Origin: Microglena sp. YARC
Taxonomy: Eukaryota > Chlorophyta > Chlorophyceae > Chlamydomonadales > Chlamydomonadaceae
Length of the DNA: 64,000 nucleotides
Assembly: GCA_022414725.1 (NCBI GenBank)
Contig: CM039465.1
Location: 18,186,495-18,250,494 of the forward strand
Direction of reading: 5' to 3'
Shown here: positions 55,585-64,000 of the stretch, piece by piece
Numbering within the stretch: the stretch's first letter is position 1
Layout of the letters: each line of letters begins with the position of its first letter
The notes under the pieces: model-generated
The model's database searches: none
What the model was told of the DNA's origin: nothing
Seen by the model: only the letters and a program-made list of their open reading frames with translations
Position numbers and translations under genes: made by a program

Positions 55585-56322
55585 TTTCTGACAATATAGG
55601 CGGCCCATGCGTCGCCATGCAGCGACAGAATGGTGACGCGTCGCACAAAAAAACCCAGTCTCCGTAGACTTGTGAGAACCTGCGATCCCATATTGCTCTG
55701 TATTGTATGTGTACTGTACTGCTGCGTGTTACATTGCTGTGTATTGTATGTGAGTCTTAACCTAGTGAGTGCTTGTTTAGAGTCAATCTCCATGCTGAAC
55801 TTTTATGACCACTACTCCTGCAGGCTGACAAGGTTTACCTCAGCAACGCTCACGTGAGGGGTAATAAAGGCATGGCGGGTGCCGACCCCGGGACCTACAA
55901 TCCCCCGGAGGCCTTCGGCTCCCAAGCCCTCTCGGGCAAACGCAATGGGCCGTCTTTCTCACAGGGTAAGGTGGATCGGCTAAAAAACGACTACGAGAAA
56001 ATGAGCGCATCTCTGCCGCCTGTGGGTCGGTACGAGACCTGGGGCACCTTTGGTAAAATGGCTTTGTCCACGGCCCAAACCATGCCCGCAGCCAGCTTTG
56101 GCAAGGCCTCCAGAAGTGGCGAGGAGAATCGTTTCCTCAGCCCCAACCACGCAGTGAAAACCAACATGGGTACCTTCAGCCCCGGTAACTACGACCACCA
56201 GAATGAGAGCTCCCTCTCATCCGTTGGGAGGCAGGGTCTGAGCCAACGGTCCAACTCACCGATGACCAAATTCTCTAGAGCTCCAAAGAGGGTGTTCCAG
56301 ACAGCTAATACCCCCGGACCAG
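52131..56322 (+). CDS. SHIPPO/STPG-repeat (ODF3-like) protein
   Basis: Exons 52131-52313, 52819-52944, 55064-55186, 55824-56322; phases 0, 0, 0, then 1. It encodes at least 310 residues with repeats of the Pro-Gly-Pro type: VPGPGMYKKTSAFGSQAMSS, GPGHIYHLPSSIDKQPSAQK, ADPGTYNPPEAFGSQALSGK, PPVGRYETWGTFGKMALSTA, FSPGNYDHQNESSL and ANTPGPG at the exon 4 end. Each is followed by a K/S-rich ..PSFSFG.. or ASFGKASRSGE segment. Such proteins decorate axonemal or sperm-tail microtubules in other eukaryotes; here that is by homology. An acceptor at 52119 leaves room for an upstream exon. The last exon is not clear: the nearest candidate, 56966-57006 (CTTCAG acceptor, AVGFAIAERQTGR then stop), lies inside a Helitron. 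Confidence 0.8.
53170..53705. repeat. Dispersed repeat G with internal tandem expansion
   Basis: The ends match single copies of G (ACGATTGTTCGGGGTTCAGT .. TTTGGCTACCCCTGGACTGT). The middle segment TTCAAGCCCCTCCTGATATC, ATGGCTGGGCAAGTCCCTTC, AACCTATTTG is repeated eight times at about 58 bp. Confidence 0.95.
53806..54012. mobile_element. MITE family H, copy 2
   Basis: GCAGCAGCTTCTAGGCAGCT at the left, GGCAGAGGAGCTGCC at the right, and the family core AACGTCCAGGTGCACTAGAC. It is followed by a C run and (CCA)n. Confidence 0.75.
54270..54515. repeat. Repeat J (inverted) and (TTTA)n
   Basis: GGCTGGCCCCCTCAACCTCA CGCCTCGT is the reverse of repeat J. (TTTA)n covers 54380-54512. Confidence 0.9.
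54530..55063. repeat. Acceptor-side echoes of SHIPPO exon 3
   Basis: Four units of about 130 bp: TTCCCCCCTGCAG, GATGAGGATGATTG.., CCAGGACCTGGAATGTACAA, GAAGACTAGCGCCTTC.GCAG, then AATGAATGAA filler. Starts near 54535, 54670, 54798, 54930; the real exon is at 55064. The proximal copies are closest to the real exon. Confidence 0.95.
55340..55650. mobile_element. MITE family H copy 3, poly-G run, repeat I fragment
   Basis: H at 55340-55522 (ends CATCAGCTTCTAGGCAGCTC and GCTGCTGCCCATAGCTTAAA), about 30 G at 55553-55582, then CGGCCCATGCGTCGCCATGC AGCGACAGAATGG of family I. Confidence 0.8.
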
Positions 56323-56382
56323 GTATGTGCTTGGAGTCTCCTTGTATGAAGACTGTTATTTTATTTATTATTATTATTATCA

Positions 56383-56430
56383 CTAGTACGGTAGCCCGTG
56401 TGGCCGGTGGCCACATCTACTCTCACGAAG

Positions 56431-56470
<40 letters not shown>

Positions 56471-57901
56471 CATAGCATGGTGCCCGTTTTGCCTTTGGCC
56501 ACACCTATTTGGGGCTGGTTACATAATGGTTTACACTTGAAGCCCCCACCCATTCACACTTCACCACCACCAAACCATTATCCGCCCCCTCCCCCCTTCC
56601 CTCCCGTTGGCCACACCTGTTTTGGGCTGGGTTGCAAAACGGTTTTCTCTGCAGTACATGCAACTTAAAACATTGACGGACGCGTATCCCTTGCGATGGT
56701 CTCCCTTGTGCACCCACAAGCACAACAACACCGCCGTACTCCCGCCCCCCCCCCTAGTTATCTCCACCCCCACCCCCACCCAACCATGTACCCCCGCCCA
56801 CAAACATACTCCCTTACTCTTCCTGACATATTTCCTGACTCCATCCCTTCCCCCACCCCAGCCATCCCACCAGCCCCCACCCTCTCCCCACTCTCATCCC
56901 TCCCCTCCCTCCTACACGCACCCACCAGCACACACATACTCCATATCTGGCCCCCTCCACTTCAGCTGTGGGCTTTGCCATAGCTGAAAGGCAAACGGGA
57001 CGATGAGCATCGACAACGTTTGCGCATCATCCGACTCCGCTGAAAGCATCGGACCTGCTTCCCTGCCACCTCAGCTGTGATCGATAGTCGACCCCTCTGA
57101 AAAGGCTGAACCTGCGCAATCGCAACTGTATATAACTAAAGCTTCTTCTTAGCGAGTATGTATTCAGTTCGGCCGAAGAACAATCCTGTTCACCGCAACT
57201 GCTCTCGAAGTCAACTCGATCTGGGACTCGGAAACATCGCTAGGTTCATCCATTCAACTTTGCCGCGTGCTCGCTATAGCACAACGCACAGCGACGACAT
57301 GTTTCTCGATGCAGTGGGAAGAAGTTACAGTCAAGTTGCTGATTTGAGATGTTCGGTCAAGTTAGGGCGAGAATGGTCAGCGAGATTTTTCATTCGGTCA
57401 ACTTTGATGCGTAGTTGCTATGGCACAATACGGTGCGACATGTTTCTCAATACAGTGGGAAGAATTTGCAGTCAAGTTTGTGACATGGGATGGATGCGAT
57501 TCGGACATTTCTGACAGGTCCGCTGACTCACCACGTCACCTCCCGTTGTGCGCAGCGACAGGTCTCTTGACGCAAGGGAAAGGTCTTGCAGAGATGCAGG
57601 GGAAAAAGCTTGTAGGAAGACGAACTGTAGCGCTACCGAAATCAGGTGGATGAACTCAGGCGGGAAAAGGAGAAATCGGGCGGGATGCGCAACAGGTAGA
57701 ATACGCAGGAGGCGAAGGTTGCATAAGGCAGAATTCGCAGGAGGCCAATCCGGCAGAAGTTGAAGCAGGAGGGATTAAAAGCGTGAATTGGCTGAGCGGG
57801 AATTGGCTGGGCGGGAAATGGCTGGGCAGGAAGTCGGTTAAGTCGGTTACGCGATGACACAACCACGACCACCACGACCATGATTTCTTTATATATATAG
57901 A
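56383..57901 (-). mobile_element. Helitron-like element H2
   Basis: On the minus strand it starts TCTATATATATAAAGAAATC after an A and ends GGCCACCGGCCACACGGGCT ACCGTACTAG before a T. That is the Helitron arrangement: TC start, 3' hairpin, CTAG end, insertion between A and T. It is 1,519 bp with no Rep/helicase. Internally it has a 36-base poly-C run (56432-56467), an internal doublet (CGATGCAGTGGGAAGAAG and CAATACAGTGGGAAGAA, 57305 and 57445) and GGCGGGA repeats. Ends match H1 at 15.5-17.0 kb. Confidence 0.8.
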
Positions 57902-58530
57902 TTATTATCATTATTATTATTATCATCATTATTATTATCATTGTCAATATTATTACTGTACTTTTACTTCATATTATTATTATTATTATTAGTTAGTATT
58001 GAAACTGCGCTCGGAGCCTTTCAAAGTTCCCATCCCTGTCTGTTAAGTTGTTTCCTACATGGCCGACAGGGTTTCTTCCCCCCCTATATACAGCGATTGC
58101 TAGTTCTGCCCCCGTTTTGGCGAAATTATCGCTATGTGAAGAAGAAGGAAAAAGGAGGCCTAAAACCATAAAGCTAGAAAAAACATTTCAGATTTGAAAA
58201 AAGCCCTGGTGGTTGAGTTATAATGCCATAGCCTCATATATATTGGGAATGGCAATATGATATCATTTGATATCATGTCATTGTATGATCATATTATATC
58301 ATATGGAGCCGGCAGTCTGACTATCAAATTACCATTTATATACAATATCAAATGATGTAGTTTGTATGATATCATACAATATCATACTCGCCTTTGGCCA
58401 ATATCATATGATATTCCGGTCTATACATATGACCTTATAAGGATATTATACCCCTCCAAATATTATACCCCTCAAAAAATCATACCCTTCAAAATAGTTA
58501 GGGAGAGGCATCGATCTATATAGAGATAGA

Positions 58531-58568
<38 letters not shown>

Positions 58569-59300
58569 CGAAGCTGGATTTTTGAAAATCGGCATAGGGC
58601 ACCTTACAAAAATCAAAAACTGGTTTTACAATTATGGCATATGGCACCATATCATATTGCAGGCGCTTCGACTGGATCTTCCGGTGTCTATCTGATGTAA
58701 CTGCATATGTTGTAGATTTACACAATATATCTATTTGCTATATATAGATATATATAGATCTATATTTTGGGGCAATATAGATATATTTGCCGCCCCCTAA
58801 AAATAGTATAACCCTCCAAATATGATGCCCCTAAAAATATATCATGTACTGGGTAAGTTCACCTGCCATACCAGGGTACCACATATTGTCATTTTGGGTT
58901 GCGCTTTTGACGCAAATGCCTCCATTTGGGCTGCACTTCGACGCAACTGAAAATGGAAATCCGCGCATTTCGCCCAGGGGAGTTTTTAAATGTGTGTCAA
59001 TCTCGCAGTCGGGCTCCCAAACCTTGCGCAGTAGCCAGTCATGTAGTACCCTGCACCATACTGCATATCCTGCACATGCCCTTCCTCCCAACATAAATAG
59101 CAGTTTGAGTTCCGGGGGCATTTTGCTCTTTCCTCTGCACTTGTTGTTCAAATAGTTGCTCAAATATTGTATCATAATCATGAAGAGTATGACGCACATA
59201 TATCCCAGAAGAAGTAACTTTAAATTGATATCGCCCGCTGCTGTCTGTGTCTTCATTAAACTCAGGTATATTCAGAGCTTTTTTAATTTATATCAATTTT
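57902..59300. repeat. AT-rich block with MITE E (58245-58430) and MITE C (58872-59053)
   Basis: E: GGGAATGGCAATATGATATC .. CCAATATCATATGATATTCC. C: CAGGGTACCACATATTGTC .. CATGTAGTACCCTG with near-identical flanks (TGCCATAC / CACCATAC). (ATT)n, (TA)n and ATAGATC runs fill the rest. Confidence 0.8.
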
Positions 59301-61464
59301 GATACATTTAAATGATAACAATCGGGTGAACAATTGTGTAATTAATATCAGAGCTTTTTAAATTGATATATCGCCCGCTGTCTGTGTCCTCGCTAAACCC
59401 AGCATATTCATAGTTTTTTCCGCTTCCAGTAGCTATCGCTACCTGGGACCCCTTTTGGCATAACCTGACGCTACCCTGAGAATCCCCCGACCCGGCCCAG
59501 CAGGAGGGCCTCTGGGTCACCTACCCAAGTCGCTACCAGGAGCCCAGCCTTGGAAGACACCAAATCCCTGATCGCTACCATAAGACCTTTCTTTCTAAAA
59601 CAAAAAAGCTCTGGGCACATTCCTTATGCTAACCTTCTATCTCCCTTTCTAAAGGATTGTATTTCTCCAATTGTTTACAGGTGCCTACGACTAATGCATT
59701 GGACCTAGGACCTGACCTCATTGGATTTCTGGGTGTATGACTGAGCGGCAAGCTCCGTCTCTCTCTGAGTTTTTTTCTTGATTCGATTACATGCTGGCCA
59801 GGCTAATAATACTAATGACGATACTATGAAGAACATTCATGGGGGGTACCTACTTGTTTTGATAGTGATGCATCGCCATTCCATCGCTGCATGGCGATGC
59901 ATGGGTCCGGCTAAACTAGTCAGAAATTCCCCCCTAACCCCCCCTGGGCTTCGCGCCTCGGGCCCCGTGAGGTTTGGGGGGCAGTGCGTCGCATTGGGGT
60001 CGCACCGAGTCGCTCACACCAAGTCGCTCAATTTGCGACGCATCGCACAGGGAAAAAACAGTTTATTATATTTACAATCTATCTTGGGCGTTAGGCCACG
60101 TTAGAGTAGCAAGTTCCAGTGTGGCTAACATACTACAGGCCTCAATGTCATAAGGGGTTTGTTTACCATCCCCTTATGAGGGCCCAAGTCCTGTACGACA
60201 CCCGTACTACTAGAGGAGGAGGAGAGAAACTTGCCGATCCCTGAGAGTCTGGCGTTGACGCCGATCGTGGATTTGTCCCACCCCAATCGACTGAGGCCTA
60301 TGGCCCACGCCAATCGCGAATTCCGCCGCACTCACTCAGGAACCCATTGCTAAAGAGTTGTTACGAGGTTCTATACGCCAGGTTTGGCGTCTAATCATCT
60401 GCGCATTGCAGCGAACAATACCCCCCCGTGCAAGAACCACGGAAACCAGGGATTTCTAGTGCACATGTCTTGTGCAGATTCGAACCGGGGACTCCTCCGG
60501 TTGTGATGCCCATTCTAACCCGTACACCTCTCGGGATTTACTCATTGCTACCAACAGCTTCAGTCACCCTCCAAACGCTTCAAACTGCTTGCAGCCCGTG
60601 CGACATGATGCAACCGCCTTCCAACCAAAAAAAAACGATTGTTTGGGGTTCAGTCCATCAATGCCTTTTCTTTTTAGCCCTTCCTATCACGGCTGGGCAT
60701 GTCCCTTTAGCCTGTTTTGCGTACCCCTGGACTGTAACAAACATGTTCATCAGGGGGGAAGAGCTGCAGAAATCTCCGACGAGACAAGCCTGAAGTCTGA
60801 TAGAAGATTGGACCCAAGTCTCTTTTGATATGAATACTCTGCTTTTACTTCATTATGTTACTTAAGACTGTGAGCAGCCTTCAAGGCTGGAGCCATATAA
60901 CCAAGTTCAAGTTCTCGAAGACAGGTGTTAAAAAATCACAACCTATATACCGGTAGCTGATGGCCGACAAATACTGCAATACATGAGTGCGCCACCACCA
61001 CAGCGCACTCCAGAAAAAAATGCTGTGCAAATCTAAACCCCAACACCAGCGAGCCTCAACATCATGCTTTACCATCCAGCAGCACCACACCACCCTCCAG
61101 CAGCACTAAACTACCATCCAGCAGCACGCATCACAGAGCGCGCAAAACAATGCAGAATAATTAAAATGTTAAATTAGCGGCGTGTCAAGCCATGACAACA
61201 ACGCTGTCCTAGGGGAACGCCGCCAAGCTTCTTGACTCGGCTCCATAACTGTAACCCATGTAACTCTTCGATCCTGTACAGCCTCAATGCAATGTCAAGT
61301 TTAGCAATCGCATAAGTAATGCTTATGTCGACTAATGCAATCACCTGGCCATGAAAATGACAGCTAGGGTTGATAGCAATGGATTTGACTCATGACATCA
61401 CAGGAGGTACCTGGCCATGACAGCTAGGGCCGATAGCCATGGGCTCAGGAGTGCAGATGGGGAC
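59301..61464. other. Repeats downstream of actin; no gene recognised
   Basis: A doublet of TTGATATCGCCCGCTG..GTCTGTGTC (59225, 59361), repeat I pieces (59865-60055), SINE B copy 2 (60355-60537, minus strand) and repeat G (60640-60735). Sequence 60840-61380 holds no evident coding exon. Confidence 0.7.
60355..60537 (-). mobile_element. SINE family B, copy 2
   Basis: GTTCTATACGCCAGGTTTGG, GGGATTTCTAGTGCACATGT and CCCGTACACCTCTCGGG match 9760-9960. Pol III boxes read on the minus strand (CCCGGTTCGAATCTGC). Confidence 0.8.

Positions 61465-64000
<2,536 letters not shown>

Noticed and set aside
57158..57514. 118-codon plus-strand frame with an internal duplication
   Set aside because: Lies inside Helitron H2 and the duplication is a DNA doublet; no known protein motif.

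Overview
This is nuclear DNA of a eukaryote. It has GT-AG introns, 3'-ends preceded by CT-rich tracts and CTGCAG or TTTCAG acceptors, tRNA-derived SINEs, hAT-type and other MITEs, Helitrons and very abundant simple-sequence DNA. No bacterial operon is visible. The recognisable genes (F-BAR/PH membrane protein, actin, a SHIPPO/STPG-repeat protein and a CCDC177-like coiled-coil protein) suggest a flagellated protist or alga. I cannot place it further from this window.

Layout. 0-1 kb: CT microsatellite and one minus-strand exon (542-736) of a gene that leaves the window. 1-4 kb: no convincing gene; microsatellites and MITEs. 4.1-31.6 kb: a ten-exon plus-strand F-BAR + PH gene whose introns are packed with tandem repeats. 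31.6-40 kb: satellites, MITEs and decayed copies of the last F-BAR/PH exon. 40.2-50.9 kb: a nine-exon minus-strand coiled-coil gene (522 residues, all exon phases agree). 50.9-52.1 kb: a divergent intergenic segment, relatively poor in repeats. 52.1-56.3 kb: a plus-strand SHIPPO gene whose 3' side runs into a 1.5-kb Helitron. 57-61 kb: repeats. 61.5-64 kb: the 3' part of a divergent actin gene on the minus strand.

The most striking signal is how exon edges behave. At nearly every splice junction the end of the exon, its splice site and some flanking intron occur again one to ten times in tandem inside the intron. I call these copies exon-edge echoes. Echoes on the acceptor side carry the AG and the first codons. 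Echoes on the donor side carry the last codons and the GT. The same edge amplification occurs at ends of mobile elements: MITE termini and short dispersed repeats have grown into satellites. SINE insertions inside echoes, with clean target-site duplications, show that those echoes came first. A high local rate of tandem duplication, filtered by selection to keep one intact exon, would explain the pattern without any dedicated machinery, but its density looks unusual and is the main thing to follow up.

Functional links. The coiled-coil gene and the SHIPPO gene are head-to-head and both belong to families associated with cilia, so a shared promoter is plausible. The F-BAR/PH protein and actin both act at membrane-cytoskeleton interfaces but are not neighbours.
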